From Paenibacillus sp. PK3_47 (GTDB taxonomy: Bacteria; Bacillota; Bacilli; Paenibacillales; Paenibacillaceae): a DNA stretch of 64,000 nucleotides. The translations under genes were made by a program, and so were the position numbers. The notes under the pieces are model-generated. The model saw nothing but the letters and a program-made list of their open reading frames with translations, searched no databases and was not told the DNA's origin. The stretch spans positions 3,286,001-3,350,000 of the forward strand of contig NZ_CP026029.1 of assembly GCF_023520895.1 (NCBI RefSeq), in the 5' to 3' direction. Shown piece by piece: positions 33,995 to 41,276 of this stretch; the stretch's first letter is position 1; every line of letters starts with the position of its first letter.

Positions 33995-35086
33995 GTGATG
34001 GAAGAGGAGAACGCTGCACGGTTGAAAAATGAATCAGGGCTTATGCCATCAGCGGCGGAAGCGGGGCTTACAAGCGAAAGTATGCTTCCGCCTGTGATGG
34101 CTCTCTTTGAGCATTTGGTGGCGGGGGGAGAGGGCGCCGGGGCTGCGCGAAGTGCGGGAGATAAGGCGGATGAAGACGGCCTGGTAGAGCGTGAGGGTCG
34201 TGTGAATTGGAGTACAAGCAGCATTAAGAGTATGCCGAATGGAGATGGCGGACGGACAGCACGAGGCATGAAAGGTGAGACTGCGGGATTTGAGGATGCA
34301 GAGGATATGCTGCTTCCGTTTGCTTTTGAGGAGACGCTGTGCCGGGATGTCGGGGCCGGTCTTACTCCGCCGTCTCTGCATCTCTGGAGCCATCCCGGCG
34401 GTGTAGTGCTGGGACTGCGCGACAGCAAGCTGCCCCGTGCCGCCGAGGCCATGGCCGCCCTTGAGCGGCAGGGCATCCGCACAGCGGTACGCCATTCCGG
34501 GGGCGCTGCTGTGCCGCTGGATGCAGGGATCGTCAACGTGGCGCTGGTTCTTCCCAAGCCGCCGGGGAAGTTGGACTTTCACGATGACTTCCGGCTGCTG
34601 GCTTCGCTGATTGCCGAAGCCGTGGCGGTCAGTCATCCGCAGGCAGCTGCGCAGATCAGGGCGGGGGAAATTGCCGGTTCTTACTGCCCCGGCGATTTCG
34701 ACCTCGCCATCGGCGGCCGCAAATTCTGCGGCATTGCCCAGCGGCGGCAGAACAGCGCGTACTTCGTGCACGCGTTCGTGGTGGTCTCCGGCTCGGGAGA
34801 GGAGCGCGGGGAGCTGATCCGCGGATTCTACGGGGCGGCAGCCGGAGGGGACGAATCTTTGACTTATCCGCGCGTCCGGCCGGAGAAGATCGCCGCGCTA
34901 AGCGAGCTCGGGGGGCCGGATTCGGCAGCCGTCTTCGCCGCCGGAATCCGCGAGGCGCTGATCCGGCGCGGCGTGGTGCTGAAGCCTGCAGCAGTGCTGC
35001 GGCAGGAGAGCGGTTATGATCTCCAGTACAGCAGCCCGCGTGTGCTGGATGCGGTGCAGGTGCTGCGTGAGCGCTACGCCCGGTGA
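33995..35086 (+). CDS. lipL: Octanoyl-[GcvH]:protein N-octanoyltransferase with N-terminal extension
   Basis: LipL amidotransfers octanoate from GcvH to the E2 subunits of lipoate-dependent dehydrogenases. Conserved features are LHLWSHPGGVVLGLRDSKLP (~128-147), RHSGGAAVPLD (~167) and the catalytic cysteine C231 in SYCPGDFDLAIGGRKFCGIAQ. B. subtilis LipL has about 280 residues; this protein has 363, the excess being a low-complexity Ala/Gly/Glu N-terminal region (~1-100). The GTG at 33995 follows AGGGGG; a later start would remove part of the extension, but no strong ribosome-binding site is seen inside. Confidence 0.88.
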   Translation: MMEEENAARLKNESGLMPSAAEAGLTSESMLPPVMALFEHLVAGGEGAGAARSAGDKADEDGLVEREGRVNWSTSSIKSMPNGDGGRTARGMKGETAGFEDAEDMLLPFAFEETLCRDVGAGLTPPSLHLWSHPGGVVLGLRDSKLPRAAEAMAALERQGIRTAVRHSGGAAVPLDAGIVNVALVLPKPPGKLDFHDDFRLLASLIAEAVAVSHPQAAAQIRAGEIAGSYCPGDFDLAIGGRKFCGIAQRRQNSAYFVHAFVVVSGSGEERGELIRGFYGAAAGGDESLTYPRVRPEKIAALSELGGPDSAAVFAAGIREALIRRGVVLKPAAVLRQESGYDLQYSSPRVLDAVQVLRERYAR

Positions 35087-35231
35087 ACGGGCTGGCGCAG
35101 GAAAGATGCTGTGGAACAGCTGCTTGGTGCAGCTGCCGCAGCATCTTTTTTTAGCTTCGCGGAGCTTTTCCAAGCTGGGACGGACTGCACGGATGTCGGC
35201 AATTCCGGCCGGGCTACGCAACCGCCCGCAA

Positions 35232-35646
35232 CCCGTAACCGCAACCCGCAAGCCGCAAACCGCAAACCGCAAACCGCAAACCGCAAACCGCAAACCGCAA
35301 ACCGCAAACCGCAAACCGCAAACCGCAAACCGCAAACCGCAAACCGTAACCGTAACCGTAACGTAACCGTAACTGCAGACCGTAACCGCAAACCGTAACC
35401 CCAAACCGTAACCGCAAACCGTAATCGCAAACCGTAACCGCAAACCGTAACCGCAAACCGCAAGCCGCAAGCCGCAAGCCGCAAGCCGCAAGCCGCAAAC
35501 CGCAAACCGAACCGTAACGTAACCGTAACCGCAAACCGTAACCGCAACCGCAAACCGTAACCGCAAACCGTAATCGCAAGCCGCGAACCGCAAACTGCAA
35601 ACCGCAAACCGCAAACCGCAAACCGCAAACCGCAAACTGCTAACCT
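35232..35646. repeat. Heptanucleotide tandem array
   Basis: About 415 bp built almost wholly of 7-mers CCGCAAA, with interspersed variants CCGTAAC, CCGCAAG and CCGTAAT grouped in blocks. It fills most of the intergenic space between lipL and the mtnU-like gene. Because 7 is not a multiple of 3, the repeat keeps several frames open on both strands and creates false ORFs. The CCGTAAC variant is telomere-like in appearance, though this is a bacterial chromosome. Confidence 0.95.
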
Positions 35647-35726
35647 TATTACCACCAACCCAGTAACCGTCGTTAACTATTGTTATCGCTTTTCGTCTTC
35701 TACGCCCTCCTGTTCCCGCATATAGC

Positions 35727-35903
35727 TGCACTTCGTACAACTAAAACGTAACAATTGGCTACATGTGAGGAGATAGCTGCACTTTATACAGTTATAATGG
35801 CGGAATCTGGGCAAAACGTCGTTTTCAGCTAGTTTTAGCTGTAATAAGTGCATTTATTTCTCCATTTTTTAAGATTTGGCATGGAATAGCTGCACAAAAT
35901 ACA
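35727..35903. repeat. Four-site element, TGCA type
   Basis: Four 13-nt quasi-palindromes start at 35727 (TGCACTTCGTACA), 35778 (TGCACTTTATACA), 35840 (TGTAATAAGTGCA) and 35891 (TGCACAAAATACA), spaced 51, 62 and 51 bp. The spacing is identical to the TGGA-type elements. The middle spacer keeps AATGGCGGA, the reverse complement of the TCCGCCATT-like block before site 3 of the TGGA type. Confidence 0.85.
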
Positions 35904-35910
35904 CTTAACC

Positions 35911-35980
35911 GGGCTGGGCTGGGCTGGGCTGGGCTGGGCTGGGCTGGGCTGGGCTGGGCTGGGCTGGGCTGGGCTGGGCT
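35911..35980 (+). repeat. (GGGCT)14 pentanucleotide array
   Basis: Fourteen perfect copies of GGGCT directly after the four-site element. The plus strand has G3 runs with 2-nt loops, a strong pattern for G-quadruplex formation. Confidence 0.97.
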
Positions 35981-36190
35981 GAACAATGAAAACCAGGTAT
36001 AGCAGATTAGGCTGGATAAGTTTAATTGTCGTACTGGCGGTAGGCTAACCGATTGGATTGATTTAAGCTATGCTGCTCGACCATCATTCTTACAAGCCGT
36101 TTTGTGAGGATAGCGCTGACATATTGGGTTGTTGCGGCTGGAACAGCAAGTCTGTAACTACATTGGTTTATTGATTAAGGAACGACAAGA

Positions 36191-36970
36191 TTATCTGTAC
36201 AAATCAGGCCGGCGGTCCGAGAAGATGGGGATTTGCTCTCTGACGTCGCGGACCTTTTGCAGATCAATGGTTCCCGTAAGAATCTCCTCGCTTTCCCCGG
36301 CTTCACTGACGATGTCGCCCCAAGGATCAATAATCATGGAGTGGCCGGCAAAAGTGTTCGCAGGATCAGTTCCGGCACGGTTGCAGGCAACGACGTAACA
36401 CTGGTTCTCGATGGCCCGGCTGATGAGCAGTGCGCGCCAGTGGGACAGGCGCGGCAGCGGCCATTCCGCAGTGACGAAAAGAACTTCGGCACCGAGTGAG
36501 GTGTGGGCGCGGACCCATTCCGGAAAACGGATATCGTAGCAAATCAGGCCGGAGCAGGGGGCACCGTCAAGCGTAAACAGCCCTTTGGATTGTCCCGGCT
36601 GTAAGTACAGATGCTCATCCATCAGCCGGAACAGGTGCAGCTTGCTGTATTCTCCGGTAAGCTCCCCGCTGCGGTTAAATACATACATGGAGTTCGTAAC
36701 TCCGGCAGCCTGGCGGCTGGCCACTGACCCGGCCACAATGTTAACACCGTACTCCCGGGCCAGGCGGGAGATAAATGACTTTGTATCAGCACCCTGAGGA
36801 TCAGCGATCTCTTCAAGACGGGTTAAGTCATAGCCGGTCGTCCACAGCTCAGGAAGAACGATACAATCAGGCCGTTCAGCGGCAGCTTCACGGATTTTGA
36901 CCTCGGCAGATGCATAGTTCACTTCCGGTTGTCCAAATGCTATATCAAGCTGAATCAGGGATATGTTCAC
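36191..36970 (-). CDS. Nitrilase-family omega-amidase, MtnU-like
   Basis: 259 residues of the carbon-nitrogen hydrolase superfamily, with the triad E41, K110 and C144 (LPELWTTGYD, YSKLHLF, GLICYDIRFPEW). The closest named match from memory is B. subtilis MtnU (YkrU), which hydrolyses alpha-ketoglutaramate/KMTB-amide next to the methionine-salvage genes. An mtnE-like aminotransferase lies 2.1 kb away on the other strand, which supports this. The ATG has TTAGCATC with AAGAAGGAGG upstream on the minus strand. Confidence 0.85.
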   Translation of the reverse strand: MNISLIQLDIAFGQPEVNYASAEVKIREAAAERPDCIVLPELWTTGYDLTRLEEIADPQGADTKSFISRLAREYGVNIVAGSVASRQAAGVTNSMYVFNRSGELTGEYSKLHLFRLMDEHLYLQPGQSKGLFTLDGAPCSGLICYDIRFPEWVRAHTSLGAEVLFVTAEWPLPRLSHWRALLISRAIENQCYVVACNRAGTDPANTFAGHSMIIDPWGDIVSEAGESEEILTGTIDLQKVRDVREQIPIFSDRRPDLYR

Positions 36971-37062
36971 GATGCTAACCTCCTTCTTATTCTGAAATTA
37001 TAAAGGGGATTCCCTGATAATGTAACGGAAATTTGCTATCGGCATAAAACTTGCTTAAAATA

Positions 37063-37092
37063 GTTGACGGGTCAACGATATGAGTGTAAACT
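37063..37092 (+). promoter_or_regulatory. Sigma-A promoter with a GTTGAC dyad over the -35 box
   Basis: TTGACG (37064), 17-bp spacer, TAAACT (37087-37092). A perfect dyad GTTGACGGGTCAAC (37063-37076) covers the -35 box, a placement fitting repression by the MarR-type regulator encoded downstream. Confidence 0.7.
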
Positions 37093-37207
37093 AAGTTTTG
37101 TTAAATCATATTTTACACAATCTAATTCGGATTGGAAGTTCTCAGGGCATAAGAGAATGTTTCAAAATTCAGTTTTGCGGCGGGCAGTACAGGGCATTCT
37201 AAGGTGT

Positions 37208-37473
37208 AAAACTTAAGCCAATGCTTCCGAAGCGAGTTTTGTCCGAAGCAGATTCAGGGAGTAATGCTCACAAAACTTAAGCCAATGCTTCCGAAGCGAG
37301 TTTTGTCCGAAGCAGATTCGGGGAGTAATGCTCACAAAACTTAAGCCAATGCTTCCGAAGCGAGTTTTGTCCGAAGCAGATTCGGGGAGTAATGCTCACA
37401 AAACTTAAGCCAATGCTTCCGAAGCGAGTTTTGTCCGAAGCAAATTCAGGGAGTAATGCTCACAAAACTTTGA
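37208..37473. repeat. Four 64-bp tandem repeats in the leader of the MarR operon
   Basis: The unit starts AAAACTTAAGCC at 37208, 37272, 37336 and 37400, with a truncated fifth start at 37464 that runs into the ribosome-binding site. Each unit contains ACAAAACT...AGTTTTGT, an inverted repeat around a GCTTCCGAAGC palindrome, so every unit can form a hairpin. The copies differ by only a few bases. Confidence 0.95.
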
Positions 37474-37484
37474 GGAGGTTAAAA

Positions 37485-37913
37485 TTGACGGAATATCAGC
37501 CTGAGGATGAGAGCATATTTGAATTGCTCCAAGTACTGAATAAAGGGCTAAGCCCGAAGTTTGAACGCTGTGCAGGCATAAGCCCCACACGCCTCCGCCT
37601 TCTGAACGAGCTGTTCCAGGTCGAGGAGATCAGCCAGATCGCGCTGCAAAAGCAAATTGGCATCGATGCTGCAGCCGTCACCCGCCATCTGAAGGGACTG
37701 GAAGAGAGCGGCACAATTACACGGCGCAACAATCCGGCTGACAACAGAGTGACCCTGGTCTCTCTGACACCGCAGGGGCGGGACAAGATGCACTGTTACA
37801 AGGAAGAGAAGGACCGTTTCATCAGCAGTTTGTTTGCGGGATTTAGTGAACAGGAACGCAGGCTGCTAATAGATATGCTTACCCGGCTGCAGCACAATAT
37901 CAAATCCCTGTAG
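37485..37913 (+). CDS. MarR-family transcriptional regulator
   Basis: 142 residues; winged helix ~40-110 with LLNELFQVEEISQIALQK, DAAAVTRHLKGLEESG and the wing RRNNPADNRVTLVSLT. The start is TTG 37485 with TGAGGAGG seven nt upstream. A cysteine in KFERCAG (~30) could sense thiol-reactive compounds, as in other MarR regulators next to nitroreductases and quinone enzymes. First gene of a three-gene operon; it likely represses its own promoter at 37063. Confidence 0.9.
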   Translation: MTEYQPEDESIFELLQVLNKGLSPKFERCAGISPTRLRLLNELFQVEEISQIALQKQIGIDAAAVTRHLKGLEESGTITRRNNPADNRVTLVSLTPQGRDKMHCYKEEKDRFISSLFAGFSEQERRLLIDMLTRLQHNIKSL

Positions 37914-37950
37914 CCTTAATTCATATAACAATAAAAGGAGACTGTTTTTC

Positions 37951-38586
37951 ATGAGTGCAACTAAAACCAATGACTTCAACGCTATTATCACAGGCCGCCG
38001 TTCGGTGCGCCAATATGATCCGAATGTCAAAATCAGCAAAGAGGAAATGACCGAGATTCTGGCAGAAGCTACACTGGCTCCGTCTTCGGTTAACATGCAG
38101 CCTTGGCGCTTCCTCGTAATTGAGAGTCCGGAGGCGAAAGCCAAGCTTGCGACAATCGCCAAGTTCAACCAGGTACAGGTGGAGACCTCTGCGGCTATGA
38201 TCGCTGTATTCGGTGATTTGAATAACTTTGATTATGCTGAAGAAATCTACAGTACGGCTGTAGAACGCGGTCTTATGCCGCAGGAAGTCAAAGAACGCCA
38301 GCTGGCCAGCTTTGCCGGACATTTTGCCAACCTGCCTAAGGAAGTAAACAGAGAAACCGTGATGATCGACGGCGGTCTGGTATCGATGCAGCTGATGCTG
38401 GTTGCCCGGGCCCACGGCTATGACACCAATGCAATCGGCGGTTTCGAGAAAGACCAGATCGCTGAATTGTTCGGAATGGACAAAGAGCGTTATATCCCGG
38501 TCATGCTGATCTCCATGGGTAAAGCGGCTGCCGAAGGCTACCAGTCCGTACGCCTGCCGGTCGACAAAATTGCAGAGTGGAAATAA
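37951..38586 (+). CDS. Nitroreductase-family flavoprotein
   Basis: 211 residues of the FMN-dependent nitroreductase family: TGRRSVRQYDPN (~12-23), ATLAPSSVNMQPWRF (~44-58) and a C-terminal AIGGFEKDQIAELFGM (~157-172). Reduces nitroaromatics or quinones with NAD(P)H. Position in a MarR-nitroreductase-monooxygenase operon suggests protection against quinones or electrophiles, as in the MhqR/YodB regulons of B. subtilis. ATG follows AAAAGGAGACTG. Confidence 0.92.
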   Translation: MSATKTNDFNAIITGRRSVRQYDPNVKISKEEMTEILAEATLAPSSVNMQPWRFLVIESPEAKAKLATIAKFNQVQVETSAAMIAVFGDLNNFDYAEEIYSTAVERGLMPQEVKERQLASFAGHFANLPKEVNRETVMIDGGLVSMQLMLVARAHGYDTNAIGGFEKDQIAELFGMDKERYIPVMLISMGKAAAEGYQSVRLPVDKIAEWK

Positions 38587-38610
38587 TATAACTAACTGGA
38601 GGGAATAACC

Positions 38611-38907
38611 ATGTTCATTATTCATGCTGTAATGCAAGTAAATCCGGAACGCGAAGAGCTGTTCCTGGCTGAGGCTAGATCGCTGGTATCAGCGACCCAT
38701 GAGGAAGAAGGCAACATCTCCTACGAGCTGTATAAGCAAGCTACCGGTGAGAATACCTATATCATGGTGGAGACTTGGCGTGATGCGGAAGCTATGGCTT
38801 TCCACAACACCAGCCCCCATTTCACAGGCTTTGCTGCCAAAGCGGGCGAATTCCTGACGGCTCCACTGGACGTTAAGGTCTACACAGCAGAACCAGTTAC
38901 CAAATAA
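38611..38907 (+). CDS. ABM-domain quinol monooxygenase-like protein
   Basis: 98 residues of the antibiotic biosynthesis monooxygenase (dimeric alpha/beta barrel) family, YgiN/YcnE-like: EEGNISYELYKQ (~32-43), ENTYIMVETWRD (~47-58) and FHNTSPHF near 66. Likely oxidises quinols and partners the nitroreductase 24 bp upstream. ATG follows CTGGAGGGAATAACC. Confidence 0.88.
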   Translation: MFIIHAVMQVNPEREELFLAEARSLVSATHEEEGNISYELYKQATGENTYIMVETWRDAEAMAFHNTSPHFTGFAAKAGEFLTAPLDVKVYTAEPVTK

Positions 38908-38960
38908 TTAAGAATTCCGGAGCGCAGGGCAGCACACTGTCCGGAACGAAACATAATGCG

Positions 38961-38992
38961 GGGGGCGGAACTCAGGTTCTGCTCCTTTTTTG
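38961..38992 (+). terminator. Terminator of the MarR operon
   Basis: GGGGCGGAAC with GTTCTGCTCC (two G-U pairs) and a short loop, followed by six T residues. Confidence 0.8.
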
Positions 38993-39114
38993 CGTACTGA
39001 TTAAAGATTGGCACAGCTGCATTCTATCACTTAAAGGTTGCCGGGAATTTCCTGAACAGCTAGAATAAATGCAATATATGATCAGGAAAGCTTACAGAGA
39101 GGGTGAACCCGGCC

Positions 39115-40296
39115 ATGAATCATTTTGAACCGTCGCACGTGCTGAATTCTTTGCCGAAGCAGTTTTTTGCAGAGCTCGTAGCCAGAGCCGGACAGGTTGC
39201 CAGGGAAGGGCATGATGTCATTAATCTGGGACAAGGCAATCCGGATATGCCCACGCCGCCCCATATTGTAGAGGCTTTGCTGAAGGGGGCGCAGAATGCT
39301 GACAATCATAGATACCCGCCATTCCGCGGTCACGGCTATTTTAAGGAAGCTGCGGCAGCTTTTTATAAAAGAGAGTATGGTGTAGAACTGGACCCCCAGC
39401 GGGAGATTGCTATTCTGTTCGGCGGAAAAACGGGGCTGGTCGAGGTGGTGCAGTGCCTGCTCAATCCGGGCGATACGGCGCTTGTCCCGGACCCGGGCTA
39501 CCCGGATTACTGGTCCGGGATCGAGCTGGCACGGGCAGTCATGGAGATGATGCCGCTTACGGAGGAGCGGGGATATCTGCCGGACTACACAGCTATAAGT
39601 GCAGAAACGGCGGCCAAGGCCAAGCTGATGTTTCTAAATTATCCTAACAATCCCACAGGGGCGGTGGCAGACGGGGCGTTTTTTGCGGAGACGGTCAGGT
39701 TTGCTGCGGAGCATCATATTTGTGTAGTGCATGATTTTGCCTATGCAGCGATTGGTTATGAAGGCCGGAAGCCGGTCAGCTTCCTTCAGACTCCCGGAGC
39801 CAAGGATAACGGAATTGAAATTTATACACTCTCCAAAACCTATAACATGGCCGGGTGGCGGGTTGCTTTTGCTGCAGGGAATGCCAGTGTCATTGAGAGT
39901 CTCAACCTGCTGCAGGACCATATGTATGTCAGCCTGTTCGGTGCAGTTCAAGAAGCCGCTGCTGCCGCACTGTCCGGTCCCCAGGAATGCGTCCGGGAGA
40001 ATGTCAACCGTTATGAGACCCGGCGCAACCTTCTGATTAACGGTCTGCAGGACTTGGGCTGGGAGGTCGAGGCTCCCGGAGGCTCCTTTTTTGCCTGGCT
40101 GCCTGTTCCTGACGGCTTTACTTCACAAAGCTTTGCCGATTTGCTGTTGAATCAGGCGCATGTTGTTGTCGCTCCCGGCATTGGCTTCGGGACTCACGGT
40201 GAAGGGTATGTGCGGGTAGGCCTGGTAAGCGATGAGGCCCGGCTGGCAGAAGCTGTGAAGCGGATTGCCGGTTTGCAGCTTTTTCAGCAAAAGTAG
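39115..40296 (+). CDS. mtnE: Pyridoxal-phosphate aminotransferase, MtnE-like
   Basis: 393 residues, class I/II aminotransferase. DVINLGQGNPDMPTPPHI, DPGYPDYWSG, NYPNNPTGA and the Schiff-base lysine K241 in YTLSKTYNMAGWR are present. The sequence closely resembles B. subtilis MtnE (YkrV), which transaminates KMTB to methionine in the salvage pathway. The mtnU-like amidase nearby supports this. No S-box riboswitch is seen upstream. The ATG at 39115 has GAGAGGGTG nine nt ahead; the GTG at 39103 overlaps it. Confidence 0.85.
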   Translation: MNHFEPSHVLNSLPKQFFAELVARAGQVAREGHDVINLGQGNPDMPTPPHIVEALLKGAQNADNHRYPPFRGHGYFKEAAAAFYKREYGVELDPQREIAILFGGKTGLVEVVQCLLNPGDTALVPDPGYPDYWSGIELARAVMEMMPLTEERGYLPDYTAISAETAAKAKLMFLNYPNNPTGAVADGAFFAETVRFAAEHHICVVHDFAYAAIGYEGRKPVSFLQTPGAKDNGIEIYTLSKTYNMAGWRVAFAAGNASVIESLNLLQDHMYVSLFGAVQEAAAAALSGPQECVRENVNRYETRRNLLINGLQDLGWEVEAPGGSFFAWLPVPDGFTSQSFADLLLNQAHVVVAPGIGFGTHGEGYVRVGLVSDEARLAEAVKRIAGLQLFQQK

Positions 40297-40347
40297 TGTA
40301 AATATGGATGAAATAGACCGATATTAAGAGAACGGCGGGGCACAACA

Positions 40348-40725
40348 ATGAAAATAACGATACAAAAGCTCGGGCTCAGAACAGGCGAAGTGTATTTTAC
40401 AGCAGAATGCGGTGAGGGCAGGGGAATCTGGGCCGGTGGTCCGGTGAAGCCCGGGGAAGAGCTTGAAGCGGAGTTTGAACTCCCGATGCTTTTTATGCGC
40501 TGGGTGGATCTGGTGCCGGTAAGCAGTAATGAATACGGCATGCGGCAGGAAGGAGCCGAAACCGTATTAACCGGTGTGCTGGAGAACATCGAGGAGGACG
40601 GTACAGGTTATCTCCGGCTGGGGCCGGAGCTGATCATGTTCGAATGTCTCGGAGAGCCGATGGCGCTGGGCGGTTATGTGGAGCTGAGAACGCCTGAGCT
40701 CGGGATTTATCCGGTACTGCTGTGA
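40348..40725 (+). CDS. Hypothetical protein
   Basis: 125 residues, mostly beta, acidic, no membrane segment. The pattern (VYFTAECGEGRGIWAGG, LGPELIMFECLGEP) suggests a small beta-barrel domain. It lies 51 bp after the mtnE-like gene and may share its transcript. No family recognised. Confidence 0.7.
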   Translation: MKITIQKLGLRTGEVYFTAECGEGRGIWAGGPVKPGEELEAEFELPMLFMRWVDLVPVSSNEYGMRQEGAETVLTGVLENIEEDGTGYLRLGPELIMFECLGEPMALGGYVELRTPELGIYPVLL

Positions 40726-40848
40726 TTTCAGTACAGATCCGGCTGTGAGGACTGGTAATTTATGGACCGCATAGCCACTCTGCAAGAAATGAGCTAATAT
40801 AACAATAAATCATGATGTAAAGTAATTTCGTGAGGGAGCAGAAGTTCA

Positions 40849-41175
40849 ATGAACAGCGATATTCAGCAATTCAAGACCGAATTTTTCAAGGCGCTGGCTC
40901 ATCCGATGCGGATCCGCATCCTGGAGCTGCTGAGTGAAGGCGAGAAGAATGTAAACGAACTGCAGGCGATCCTCGGCTCGGAAGGCTCAGCCGTATCCCA
41001 GCAGCTTGCAGTACTCCGCGCCAAAAATGTAGTAGCCAGTGTAAAAGAAGGCACAACTGTGATCTATTCGCTGCGCGATCCCCTGATTAAGGATTTGCTG
41101 GCAGTAGCCAGACAGATCTTCGACAATCATCTTGTAAACGCGATCTCAGTTCTTGAAGGAATGCGCAGCGAGTAA
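40849..41175 (+). CDS. ArsR-family winged-helix regulator
   Basis: 108 residues: FKALAHPMRIRILELLSEG (~14-32), LQAILGSEGSAVSQQLAVLRAKNVV (recognition helix ~44-60) and the wing VKEGTTVIYSLRD. No cysteine pair, so it is not a classical metal sensor. It directly precedes a SulP anion transporter by about 100 bp and may regulate it; AT-rich half-site sequences lie between them. Confidence 0.88.
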   Translation: MNSDIQQFKTEFFKALAHPMRIRILELLSEGEKNVNELQAILGSEGSAVSQQLAVLRAKNVVASVKEGTTVIYSLRDPLIKDLLAVARQIFDNHLVNAISVLEGMRSE

Positions 41176-41230
41176 CCCCCGGGTAACCGGGGGATTTCCC
41201 GTTGACAAGAGCGGAAGTCAGGAGTAATGT
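41174..41230 (+). promoter_or_regulatory. Weak hairpin and candidate promoter before the SulP gene
   Basis: CCCCCGG-GTAA-CCGGGGG (about 41176-41193) is a 7-bp stem with a GNRA loop but only a weak T tail. It is followed by TTGACA (41202), a 17-bp spacer and TAATGT (41225). The -10 match is poor. The downstream ATATTCAAATAATCAGATAT is an imperfect dyad that could bind the ArsR-type regulator. Confidence 0.4.
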
Positions 41231-41276
41231 TGCTAATATATTCAAATAATCAGATATTTAAAGAAAAGAAGGTTAG

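Noticed and set aside
34898..35740. Long minus-strand ORF with a GLRFAVC repeat
   Set aside because: It is a by-product of the heptamer array, which keeps frames open; outside the array it has no codon-use or homology signal and it overlaps the end of lipL in antisense.
37208..37473. CRISPR-like array
   Set aside because: The 64-bp units are contiguous direct repeats without unique spacers, and no cas genes are present.
38993..39114. S-box (SAM) riboswitch before the mtnE-like gene
   Set aside because: The short upstream region lacks the conserved S-box blocks.
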